A stretch of DNA of 24,739 nucleotides. Source: SIG469 sp964384255. GTDB taxonomy: Bacteria; Bacillota; Clostridia; Oscillospirales; Oscillospiraceae. The notes below the pieces were generated by a model. That model searched no databases. It had not been told where the DNA came from and worked only from the letters and a program-made list of their open reading frames with translations. The DNA lies in the NCBI GenBank assembly GCA_964384255.1, contig CAYLKH010000031.1:1-24739 (forward strand), written 5' to 3'. A program made the translations under genes and the position numbers. Of this stretch, positions 1 through 7,332 are shown in pieces (position 1 is the first letter of the stretch; each line of letters opens with the position of its first letter).

Positions 1-55
1 AGCTCAATTACCTATTCTTTTGTTTTGGCTCTACCCCAACTATTGACACAGAACC

Positions 56-88
56 AAAAAACCTCTGTCCTTTCGGACAGAGGTTTTT
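56..88 (-). terminator. Rho-independent terminator of tRNA-Ser
   Basis: A 10-bp perfect GC-containing stem (61-70 with 75-84) closes on a 4-base loop. It is flanked by A and T runs that extend the pairing and give a U-tract on the minus strand. It begins 3 bases after the CCA end of the tRNA. The A/T runs are symmetric, so it could also stop plus-strand transcripts. Confidence 0.9.
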
Positions 89-90
89 CA

Positions 91-182
91 TGGCGGAGAT
101 GGAGAGATTCGAACTCTCGATACCCTTTTGGGGTATACACGATTTCCAATCGTGCGCGCTCGACCAGCTACGCGACATCTCC
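91..182 (-). tRNA. tRNA-Ser, anticodon GGA
   Basis: The minus strand folds as a class II tRNA of 92 nt. The 7-bp acceptor stem pairs GGAGATG with CATCTCC and is followed by discriminator G and an encoded CCA. The anticodon stem CACGA/TCGTG encloses the loop TTGGAAA, giving anticodon GGA (plus-strand 145-147), which reads UCC and UCU. A long variable arm (TATACCC paired with GGGTATC around a CAAAA loop) is the serine hallmark. The T arm is GAGAG-TTCGAAT-CTCTC. It has its own promoter upstream and terminator downstream, so it is probably a single-gene unit. The CCA tail is encoded, as in most Firmicutes tRNAs. Confidence 0.97.
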
Positions 183-220
183 ATGGTCAAGTGCAATCCG
201 ATATTCAATTACGCCTGACT

Positions 221-249
221 ATATTACCTCATAACCTTGATTTTGTCAA
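221..249 (-). promoter_or_regulatory. Promoter of tRNA-Ser
   Basis: On the minus strand a -35 TTGACA (244-249) and a -10 TAATAT (221-226) are 17 bases apart, near the sigma-A consensus. It lies about 40 bases upstream of the mature tRNA 5' end, between the stop codon of the PBP gene and the tRNA. Confidence 0.85.
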
Positions 250-297
250 GCCCCCATCTGCCATTATTTTTAAAATTCTGTCGTCTAAGGAGGAGTT

Positions 298-1671
298 TTA
301 CTGGCTGTCCATCATTTTAACAGCCTCGTTCAGTACCTCGTTTGCAATACTGCCGCAGATAGCGCTGCCGGATCCACCGTTTTCAACAATGACGATAAAT
401 GCCAGAGGATGACGTTCATCGTCAAGGAATCCCGCATAGGTGGCGTGAGGTTCGACCCCCTCCCCCACCTCGGCTGTTCCGGATTTTGCGCATATTTTAA
501 GGTCGTAGGGGTCGCCATAAACTGTCAAAACGTTATTGCGCATCATATCCTTCATAGTTTGGCAGGTTTGGCTGCTGAGGATCTGGCTGCCGGTAACAGC
601 ATTTCCATACTGCGTATCCAGCTCATTGCCCGAAGTGACGGAATACAGCAGATGGGGATAAACCACCTGACCTCCGTTACCCACAGCCCCAACAAAGGTC
701 ATATATGCGCATGGATTAATAAGGTTTTTATACTGTCCGATAGCGGCCCAGGCAACATTGGACTCCGTTTTGTCGCTGATATAAAAGCTTCCGGCGGCAG
801 TCGTCAGCCCGTCAAAGCTCAAGTTCTGGTTGAGCAGGGCTTTGTTTGCATATTCTTCCAGCGTATCTGCTCCAAGCTGGGATGCAATAGCTGCGAAGGC
901 GCAGTTGCAGGACCGGGCCAAAGCGGTTTTAAAATCTATCTGCCCATGAACCCCGGCACAAACTATCACATCACCTTCGACCTCCACCTGACCGCTGCAA
1001 TAAAAGGTCTGGTCGAAAATATCAGGGATCGTTTCAATGGCGGCAGCGGTCGTTACCAGCTTGAAGATCGAACCGGGAACATAAGTGGACGAAATAAAAC
1101 GATTGACAAATACGCCGTCATATTGACCGGTAGTATCAGCGCTGATATCGGGCATATCAAGAGGATCGTAGGAAAGGCTGGAGGTCATGCAGATGATCTC
1201 ACCGGTTTTGTAATTATAAACTCCTACACAGCCCTTTCGGCCCGCCATCGCCTCGTAAGCAACAGTGCTGACCCTGGCACTTACAGTCAGCTTAAGCTCA
1301 GCTTCGCCACTGTTGAAGGAATACAACCCGTTGACCGGGTCATACCCGCTCATTTCTTCGGTATATTCGTTCAGCACCAGCGACGGGATATAACCATAGC
1401 TGTCGCCGGTAAGGTGGAGCAGAGCCGTTCTTACCGCCGGATCGTTGCTATATGACCTTCCGTTTTCACCGGACTGAACAAGAATGTCCCCTATTCTGTC
1501 GCGAACGATGCCGGTACTCAGATTACCGCCGGAATAAAGATTTCCGTTCCCTGAATGTATGCTCCATTGGCTACCGTTGATCGTGGTATCCGCCGCGAAA
1601 TAGACAAGCCCAATAACCATCAGCGCAACAAGGACGATGATGGTCTTTGATCTTCGGGATACTTTTTTCAT
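298..1671 (-). CDS. Class B penicillin-binding protein (PbpA-like transpeptidase)
   Basis: This is a peptidoglycan D,D-transpeptidase of 457 residues that crosslinks nascent glycan strands on the outer face of the membrane. One N-terminal membrane anchor (about residues 9-27) precedes a short juxtamembrane region and the transpeptidase domain. The three active-site motifs of the family are present: SxxK at S201-IF-K204, SxN at S254-C-N256, and KSGT at 396-399. It is shorter than most class B PBPs and has only a small N-terminal non-catalytic part, like the PbpA proteins that pair with RodA in Actinobacteria. The ATG overlaps the TGA of the upstream SEDS gene by 4 bases (1668-1671), so the two are translationally coupled and the products probably form one polymerase-crosslinker complex. 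FtsI- versus PbpA-type assignment is inferred from length and neighbour. Confidence 0.93.
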   Translation of the reverse strand: MKKVSRRSKTIIVLVALMVIGLVYFAADTTINGSQWSIHSGNGNLYSGGNLSTGIVRDRIGDILVQSGENGRSYSNDPAVRTALLHLTGDSYGYIPSLVLNEYTEEMSGYDPVNGLYSFNSGEAELKLTVSARVSTVAYEAMAGRKGCVGVYNYKTGEIICMTSSLSYDPLDMPDISADTTGQYDGVFVNRFISSTYVPGSIFKLVTTAAAIETIPDIFDQTFYCSGQVEVEGDVIVCAGVHGQIDFKTALARSCNCAFAAIASQLGADTLEEYANKALLNQNLSFDGLTTAAGSFYISDKTESNVAWAAIGQYKNLINPCAYMTFVGAVGNGGQVVYPHLLYSVTSGNELDTQYGNAVTGSQILSSQTCQTMKDMMRNNVLTVYGDPYDLKICAKSGTAEVGEGVEPHATYAGFLDDERHPLAFIVIVENGGSGSAICGSIANEVLNEAVKMMDSQ

Positions 1672-3458
1672 TCAGCGTCCTCCCCTGGATAAACCTGAAA
1701 TTCGTTTGAGCCCTCGTCCTCCGGGTGAAGCCTGATGGCGAAGCTGGCGTTTTGTCTGGTGTCGGCCGCCTTAACAAAGGCAAGCAGCCCCCATGATGCC
1801 AGCATGGAACTGCCGCCATTGGAAACAAAGGGAAAAGTCACGCCGGTAAATGGCAAAATATCTACAGAACCGAAAACGTTGAGCATTGTTTGTATCAGCA
1901 GCATACACATAGCACTGCACGCCGCAATAACATAAAATGACGAGCGCCCCACAGCCGCTGCCCTGATGGTAAATACCGCCAACAGCACAATGCAAACAAC
2001 GCAGGCAATCGCCGTTATCAGTCCCCACTCCTCTGCCAGAAAGCAGAAAACCAGATCCGTATCGGCAGCAGCCACGTTTTTCAGCCAACCGTTGCCGGCA
2101 CCCAACCCCAGCAGTCCGCCGCTGGCAACGCACATCAACGCCCTCGTCTGCTGATACCCTGCATCATATGGCGATTCCCATATATGCCTCCATGTTTTGA
2201 ATCTGCTCATAGCATGAGGCTTGAGTTTAAGGGCCATCACTCCTCCAAAACCAACCGAAGCGGTTATAAGAGAGAGCGTCGCAAAATCTCCCGAACGTAA
2301 AAACGCTATCACAAGAAAGGTTGCAAAATAGACGATCGCCGTTCCAAAATCGTTCATCAGAGCCAGGCTTCCGCAGCATATTCCCGCAAACAGAATAAAC
2401 AGATACAGGTTTCGCCGGGTCACAAGCCGGTCCAGGGTCGCGGCTCCGGTAAAGATGAAACAGATCTTGATAAGCTCCGAAGGCTGGATAGAGAACCCTC
2501 CAATAAATATCCAGTTCTTTGCTCCATAGAGGGAGGTTCCGAAAATCAGGTTGACCGCAAACAGCCCGATCCCCACTGCCGCCATAAACCAGCGGATCTT
2601 CTTGGTTCTGTGCAGATCACGCATAAATATTCCCAAAGCCAGAAAAATCACGATACCGCCTACAACGCACACAAGCTGTTTATAAAGCTTCGATGGGTCA
2701 GAGGACGCAATGACCGCAAGGCCAAAGGAGGTGAGCAAAAAGGCTATGGATTCTATCTCAAAGCCAGTTCTGCCAAGGCTGCGAATTATAATAAAATATA
2801 GCCACATCACTGCCATAAGTGCAGCAAAAGCAACTATTATCTCCGGCTCGGACGACGGCAGAAGGGCCAAAGATATCTGCAAAGCGGTGACCGCCTGAAA
2901 AATCGAAATAAGTGCAAATGTCACCCAGGGTTTTATGCTTCTACCGGGCTTTGTGCGATATGCAGCGTCTTCTGCCTTTTCGTCATTGGGAACCGGGATC
3001 AGGGTCATATCGACCCCACCCACCGATAAAACGTCGCCATATCGCAGATTCATGGAATCCTCCACCGCAGTTCCGTTTACAGTGACCGGATTTTTGTTTC
3101 CCTGAATAATGGTGATGGTCCAGATGCCGTTGTCAGCCCGGGTGAGAACGCCGTGGTTTCTTGAAACTGTTGGGTAGTTGAGCAAAATGTCAGATCGCTT
3201 TGCTCTGCCCAGAAGGTTTTCCCAATGCTTAACGGGTATTCTGCCGCCGTTTGGTAACGTCAGGTATGCCCAGACTTCCGGCTCCTTGGGCCATTTCAGC
3301 AAAGAAACTCCGCACCTGGCAACGATCATTACCGTCAGCAGAGGCAGTATCAGCCGGGAGATCATGCATACCAGTTCCTGCACGCTAACATCCCATGGCA
3401 ATGCAGCCTGGCTCAGTCTGAGAACATATTCATTTATATAAGAGTAAACTGTGTTCAT
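1668..3458 (-). CDS. FHA domain fused to SEDS glycosyltransferase (RodA/FtsW family)
   Basis: This 596-residue membrane protein is predicted to polymerise lipid II into glycan strands. An N-terminal hydrophobic segment (about 32-50) is followed by a cytoplasmic FHA domain (about 62-155) with the family signature GR at 84-85 and SRNH at 99-102. FHA domains bind phosphothreonine. From about residue 175 a full SEDS domain of about ten helices follows, with the WIFIGGFSIQPSE segment and a conserved TDLVF motif whose Asp468 matches the catalytic Asp of RodA/FtsW. Ordinary SEDS proteins are about 370-420 residues, so the extra length is the FHA part. I chose the ATG at 3458 because AGGA sits 6 bases upstream; a longer reading from 3530 adds 24 residues but would start before the likely promoter. 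It is coupled to the downstream PBP gene. RodA or FtsW role is undecided. Confidence 0.93.
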   Translation of the reverse strand: MNTVYSYINEYVLRLSQAALPWDVSVQELVCMISRLILPLLTVMIVARCGVSLLKWPKEPEVWAYLTLPNGGRIPVKHWENLLGRAKRSDILLNYPTVSRNHGVLTRADNGIWTITIIQGNKNPVTVNGTAVEDSMNLRYGDVLSVGGVDMTLIPVPNDEKAEDAAYRTKPGRSIKPWVTFALISIFQAVTALQISLALLPSSEPEIIVAFAALMAVMWLYFIIIRSLGRTGFEIESIAFLLTSFGLAVIASSDPSKLYKQLVCVVGGIVIFLALGIFMRDLHRTKKIRWFMAAVGIGLFAVNLIFGTSLYGAKNWIFIGGFSIQPSELIKICFIFTGAATLDRLVTRRNLYLFILFAGICCGSLALMNDFGTAIVYFATFLVIAFLRSGDFATLSLITASVGFGGVMALKLKPHAMSRFKTWRHIWESPYDAGYQQTRALMCVASGGLLGLGAGNGWLKNVAAADTDLVFCFLAEEWGLITAIACVVCIVLLAVFTIRAAAVGRSSFYVIAACSAMCMLLIQTMLNVFGSVDILPFTGVTFPFVSNGGSSMLASWGLLAFVKAADTRQNASFAIRLHPEDEGSNEFQVYPGEDAE

Positions 3459-3492
3459 AATCCATCCTGAATTACACTTAAATGTTGTCGCT

Positions 3493-3521
3493 ATGATAAC
3501 ACAGACGTTTATATTTTGCAA
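3493..3521 (-). promoter_or_regulatory. Promoter of the FHA-SEDS/PBP operon
   Basis: On the minus strand a -35 TTGCAA (3516-3521) and a -10 TATCAT (3493-3498) are separated by 17 bases, and TGT just before the -10 gives an extended -10. It lies about 35 bases upstream of the chosen ATG and just downstream of the livF terminator. Confidence 0.65.
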
Positions 3522-3528
3522 ATGTTGC

Positions 3529-3572
3529 AAAAAGAGGCTGCAAAAAAGCCGGGATCAGCCTTTTTGCAGCCT
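3529..3572 (-). terminator. Terminator of the liv operon
   Basis: On the minus strand the arm AGGCTGCAAAAAGGC pairs with GGCTTTTTTGCAGCCT across a short loop, followed by TCTTTTTG. It lies about 55 bases after the livF stop and before the next promoter, so it should end the Liv transcript. Confidence 0.75.
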
Positions 3573-3628
3573 GTGAAATTCTCTGCATCTGCCTGACAAC
3601 CACTGATTTGATCGCAGGCGGATCTGAG

Positions 3629-4339
3629 TTATCCGCCAAGATACGCCTTGCGTACAGCGTCGCTGGCCATAAGTTCCTGGCCTGTGCCGGAAAGAGATAT
3701 CATACCAGTCTCCAGCACGTATGCTCTGTCCGCAACAGAAAGAGCAGCCTGAGCGTTCTGTTCAACCAGCAAAATAGTCGTTCCCGCCTCGTGAAGCTCG
3801 CGGATAATATCAAAAATCTGTTCAACAAGTATTGGAGCAAGTCCCATTGAGGGTTCGTCCAGCATAAGCAGCTTGGGTTTGCTCATCAGGGCGCGGCCCA
3901 TGGCCAGCATCTGCTGTTCACCTCCGGAGAGGGTACCAGCGATCTGCTTGCGGCGCTCAAGGAGCCGGGGGAAGCGGCGGTAAACATCCTCAAGTCCGGG
4001 AGCAATAGTTGAGTTGGGTTGGCTGTAAGCTCCCATTTCAAGGTTTTCCTCAACAGTCATCTGCAAAAAGATGTGTCGTCCTTCAGGTACCTGAGCAAGG
4101 CCCTGCTCAACAATTTTGTGGGACGGCACGCCCTTGAGATCCTTACCTTCAAATATCACGTTGCCGGTTTTGGGATGGAGCAGCCCGGACACAGTGTTCA
4201 AAATCGTGGATTTTCCCGCGCCGTTAGCGCCGATAAGGGTAACTACCTCGCCCTCGTTGACCTCGAAGGACACACCCTTAACGGCGTGGATGCTTCCGTA
4301 ATATACGTTGATGTCGTTAACCTGTAAAATCGTTGACAC
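3629..4339 (-). CDS. livF: Branched-chain amino acid ABC transporter ATPase LivF
   Basis: One of two cytoplasmic ATPases that power import of leucine, isoleucine, valine or related amino acids. The 236-residue protein has Walker A GANGAGKST (about 37-45), signature LSGGEQQ, and Walker B LLMLDEPS, followed by the family's GLAP segment and the switch histidine region. Length matches LivF. The start is GTG at 4339, 7-8 bases after an AAGGAGG that overlaps the end of livG; the livG stop is only 2 bases away. It is the last gene of the livJHMGF unit and is followed by a terminator. Substrate specificity cannot be read from the ATPase. Confidence 0.95.
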   Translation of the reverse strand: MSTILQVNDINVYYGSIHAVKGVSFEVNEGEVVTLIGANGAGKSTILNTVSGLLHPKTGNVIFEGKDLKGVPSHKIVEQGLAQVPEGRHIFLQMTVEENLEMGAYSQPNSTIAPGLEDVYRRFPRLLERRKQIAGTLSGGEQQMLAMGRALMSKPKLLMLDEPSMGLAPILVEQIFDIIRELHEAGTTILLVEQNAQAALSVADRAYVLETGMISLSGTGQELMASDAVRKAYLGG

Positions 4340-4341
4340 TA

Positions 4342-5184
4342 TTACCCCTCCTTCTTTTTGCCGAGGTAGGCTTCAATGACCTCGGGGTTGTTCTGGATGT
4401 CATCCGGCGAGCCTTTGGCGATTATCCGGCCAAAGTTAAGCACCGCAATACCCTCGCAAATGTTCATGACCAGGTTCATATCATGCTCAATAAGCAAAAC
4501 AGCTATTTTGAATGTGTCACGAATTGAACGAATGTTTTCCATCAGTTCTGCGGTTTCAGAGGGGTTCATACCTGCGGCAGGCTCATCCAGCAGCAACAGG
4601 CAGGGATTGGTAGCCAGCGCACGGAGTATCTCAAGGCGGCGCTGAGCGCCATAAGGAAGGCTGCCTGCCTTGGCCGAGGCCAGATCCTGCATATGGAAAA
4701 TAGACAGCAGCTCCATTGCCCGTTCGCGAACGACCCTTTCTTCCCGCCAGAATCTGGGCAGGCGGAAGATGCCTTCGACCATGTTGTAATGCATCTGAGC
4801 GTCCATGGCTACCGTTATGTTTTCTTCCACTGTAAGGTTCTGGAACAGGCGGATATTCTGGAAGGTTCGGGCGATGCCTGCCCTGTTGATCTGGGCAGTT
4901 GTCAGGCCGTGGATATCCTTGCCATCCAGAAGGATGGTTCCATGGGTCGGCTGATAAACCTTGGTAAGCAGGTTGAAAATTGTCGTCTTGCCCGCTCCGT
5001 TAGGTCCGATAAGTCCTGCTATCTCGGTGCGTCCAATGGTGATCGAAAAATTATCAACGGCTTTAAGACCGCCAAAGGTTATGCCCAGGTCGATACACTC
5101 AAGCACGGGAGTTTTGTCGGCATCGCGCTCGGGAAGATACGCAGTGTTGCGCACAACAGGTACAAGCTTGGTTTTCTGCGACAT
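4342..5184 (-). CDS. livG: Branched-chain amino acid ABC transporter ATPase LivG
   Basis: The second ATPase of the Liv importer, 280 residues. It has Walker A GPNGAGKTT, the LivG-type signature LPYGAQRRLEI, and Walker B LLLLDEPAAG. An N-terminal extension of about 25 residues precedes the usual start of the domain. I chose ATG at 5184: GGAGG lies 7 bases upstream, whereas the TTG at 5190 would sit 1 base from that site. The livM stop is 2 bases upstream and the ribosome binding site lies inside the last livM codons, so translation is probably coupled. It would pair with LivF under the LivH/LivM membrane pair. Confidence 0.95.
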   Translation of the reverse strand: MSQKTKLVPVVRNTAYLPERDADKTPVLECIDLGITFGGLKAVDNFSITIGRTEIAGLIGPNGAGKTTIFNLLTKVYQPTHGTILLDGKDIHGLTTAQINRAGIARTFQNIRLFQNLTVEENITVAMDAQMHYNMVEGIFRLPRFWREERVVRERAMELLSIFHMQDLASAKAGSLPYGAQRRLEILRALATNPCLLLLDEPAAGMNPSETAELMENIRSIRDTFKIAVLLIEHDMNLVMNICEGIAVLNFGRIIAKGSPDDIQNNPEVIEAYLGKKKEG

Positions 5185-5186
5185 GG

Positions 5187-6266
5187 TCAATCCTCCTTAA
5201 CTTTCTGTCTGTGATGAGGCAGCAGCTTTAACAAAATCGCCTTGAACTGGGCGTTGTTGGTCGCCAGCATAACAAGGATAAGCACAATGGCATAAACCAG
5301 CATACGATAATCAGAAAACTGACGCAGTGCCTCGGGCAAAATGGTAAGTGCTGCCGCGGCAATAAGACTGCCCCAAATATTGCCCAGCCCACCAAGAACA
5401 ACAAACACAAGAATAAGGATAGACGTATTGAAGTTAAACTTGGAAGCCTGCAACGAAGAATAATTAAGTCCATAAAGGGCGCCGGATGCGCCGGCCAGAG
5501 CAGCAGAGGTAACGAAAGCCATAAGCTTGTATTTGGTAAGGTTCAGGCCAACAGACTGAGCTGCAATATCGTTATCACGAATAGCCATGATGGCACGACC
5601 TGCACGGGAACGGGTCAGGTTCAGCACGATGATAAGGGTTATCATAACAAGGATAAACCCGGCGGTAAAAGACGCGATAGTTGTCGTCCCCGTTGCGCCC
5701 TGAGCGCCCTTGATAATGGCGTATCCTGTGGAATCAAGCCCCAGGTCGGCAACGGTTTTGTCACCGGTGGGGTTAAAGATAATATGAAGTCCGTTGCTAT
5801 CGTATCCCACAATAAGGCAGTTAACAAGGTCTTTTATAATTTCGCCAAATGCCAGAGTAACTATCGCGAGATAGTCGCCCTGAAGGCGAAGAACAGGGGT
5901 GCCAACAAGCAAACCAACCAAAGCCGCAAAAAATGCGCCTACGATTATGGCAAGGATAAGGCGAACGGCAGTGTTGGGAACGGCATCGATCAGGCTCTGA
6001 GCTGCTATTACGCCGGAAAAAGCGCCAACGCTCATAAAACCTGCATGGCCAAGGCTAAGCTCACCCAGAATACCAACGGTCAGGTTGAGCGAGACTGCCA
6101 GAGACATATAGCAACAGATGGGGACCAGCAGTCCCGTTGCCTTGCGGTTAAGCATACCTGCGTTTTGCAAAAGCAGCACGACCACAAAAACAGCGACTAC
6201 GCCAAAATAAGTAGCAAAATCGATTTTGGTGGTTTTTTTAAGGTTGTTGAGATTTTTGATTTTCAT
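5187..6266 (-). CDS. livM: Branched-chain amino acid ABC transporter permease LivM
   Basis: A 359-residue polytopic membrane protein, one of the two permease subunits of the Liv importer. It contains the family's conserved stretch with LSLGHAGFMSVGAF followed by many hydrophobic helices, and a cytoplasmic loop RAGRAIMAIRDNDIAAQSVG, the contact site for the ATPases in this family. The N-terminus is Lys-rich before the first helix. The start has GAGGTGG 6 bases upstream. It lies 9 bases after livH and immediately before livG. The length is typical for LivM of Firmicutes. Confidence 0.95.
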   Translation of the reverse strand: MKIKNLNNLKKTTKIDFATYFGVVAVFVVVLLLQNAGMLNRKATGLLVPICCYMSLAVSLNLTVGILGELSLGHAGFMSVGAFSGVIAAQSLIDAVPNTAVRLILAIIVGAFFAALVGLLVGTPVLRLQGDYLAIVTLAFGEIIKDLVNCLIVGYDSNGLHIIFNPTGDKTVADLGLDSTGYAIIKGAQGATGTTTIASFTAGFILVMITLIIVLNLTRSRAGRAIMAIRDNDIAAQSVGLNLTKYKLMAFVTSAALAGASGALYGLNYSSLQASKFNFNTSILILVFVVLGGLGNIWGSLIAAAALTILPEALRQFSDYRMLVYAIVLILVMLATNNAQFKAILLKLLPHHRQKVKED

Positions 6267-6275
6267 CGTGCCACC

Positions 6276-7154
6276 TCAAACTTTCTCAGGTACATATTTG
6301 CCCAGCAGACCCGCAGGTTTGACCAGCAGGACAACAATAAGCACGGCAAAAACGATCGCATTGGCAAGGTTGGTAGAGATATACGCCTTTGCCATAGCCT
6401 CGATTATTCCCAGCAGAAGGCCGCCGAGGAAAGCGCCGGGGATGGATCCAATACCGCCGAAGACAGCGGCCGTAAACGCCTTGATACCAGGCATGGAACC
6501 GGTGGTCGGCATAAGAGAGGTGGTAAAGGAGCAAAGCAGAACGCCCGCGATGACCGCCAGAGCGGAGCCGATGGCAAAGGTTGCCGAAATGGTCGCGTTA
6601 ACATTTATGCCCATAAGCTGGGCGGCTGCCTTATCCTCGGAGCAGGCGCGCATGGCCTTGCCCATTTTACTCTTGCTTACGAAGGTAGTAAGGCCAACCA
6701 TAACAATAATGCAGGCAGATATGGTCAAGATGGAAATATAAGGAACAGAAAGTTTTCCGTCAAACAGCTGCAAGGATCCTTCGATCACGGGAGGATAGAC
6801 CCGGGCAGCAGCGTCCCATATAAGCAGGGCAGAGTTTTGGAGGAAATAGCTGACACCGATGGCGGTAATAAGGACAGCAAGGCTTGGGGCAGAACGCAGA
6901 GGCTTATAAGCCAGCCGCTCAATAACAATGCCAAGAATAGTGCAGACCACAACAGCCATAAGGGTCGCGATAATGGGATGGAGATCAAGGTAGAACATGG
7001 CGCAGAAGGACACATAGCCGCCAATCATAATAACATCGCCATGAGCAAAGTTAAGCATTTTGGCAATGCCATATACCATTGTATAGCCCAGGGCAATAAT
7101 AGCATAGATACTGCCCAGGCTGATACCGCTGATCAGGTATGATAAAAATTCCAT
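6276..7154 (-). CDS. livH: Branched-chain amino acid ABC transporter permease LivH
   Basis: A 292-residue permease, the smaller partner of LivM. Family features include the opening SGISLGSIYAIIALGYTMVYG, the NFAHGDVIMIGGY segment, and the cytoplasmic GKAMRACSEDKAAAQLMGIN loop that docks on the ATPases. The start ATG follows an AGAGGT about 10 bases upstream. It begins the transporter part of the operon, separated from livJ by about 180 bases that hold two large hairpins. Expression is therefore likely to be lower than that of the binding protein. Confidence 0.95.
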   Translation of the reverse strand: MEFLSYLISGISLGSIYAIIALGYTMVYGIAKMLNFAHGDVIMIGGYVSFCAMFYLDLHPIIATLMAVVVCTILGIVIERLAYKPLRSAPSLAVLITAIGVSYFLQNSALLIWDAAARVYPPVIEGSLQLFDGKLSVPYISILTISACIIVMVGLTTFVSKSKMGKAMRACSEDKAAAQLMGINVNATISATFAIGSALAVIAGVLLCSFTTSLMPTTGSMPGIKAFTAAVFGGIGSIPGAFLGGLLLGIIEAMAKAYISTNLANAIVFAVLIVVLLVKPAGLLGKYVPEKV

Positions 7155-7186
7155 AGCAGAGAATACCTCTTTTTCCTTTCATTTTT

Positions 7187-7241
7187 CTGTGGCAGAAACA
7201 AGGGCAGGAAACGGTCGCTGCCGCCTTTGTTTCCACCACAG
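7187..7241 (-). other. Large imperfect hairpin upstream of livH
   Basis: CTGTGGCAGAAACAAGGGC near 7187 pairs with GCCTTTGTTTCCACCACAG ending at 7241, with a few mismatches, around a roughly 15-base centre. On the transcript it ends about 33 bases before the livH start and has no U-tract. It may protect the 3' part of a processed transcript or modulate livH translation; function is inferred. Confidence 0.55.
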
Positions 7242-7252
7242 AACAAGGCCAA

Positions 7253-7281
7253 GGCTGACGGGAGCTTAGCTCCCGTCAGCC
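7253..7281 (-). terminator. Strong palindromic hairpin after livJ, possible partial terminator
   Basis: A near-perfect palindrome pairs GGCTGACGGGAGCT with AGCTCCCGTCAGCC around one base. It lies about 50 bases after the livJ stop, preceded by a smaller CCTCTT/AAGAGG hairpin (7285-7300). The downstream minus-strand sequence is only weakly T-rich, so it may act as a leaky terminator or a 3' stabiliser that favours livJ over livHMGF. Confidence 0.6.
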
Positions 7282-7332
7282 ATCCCTCTTATTTAAGAGG
7301 AACGTATGTCTGTGGATAAAGCGAAGTCACCT

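Noticed and set aside
409..1455. A 348-codon plus-strand frame opposite the PBP gene
   Set aside because: The opposite strand encodes all three PBP active-site motifs; this frame has no start signal or domain.
5784..7142. A 452-codon plus-strand frame opposite livM and livH
   Set aside because: Basic, Lys/Asn/Gly-rich translation with no domains, fully covered by two well supported permease genes.
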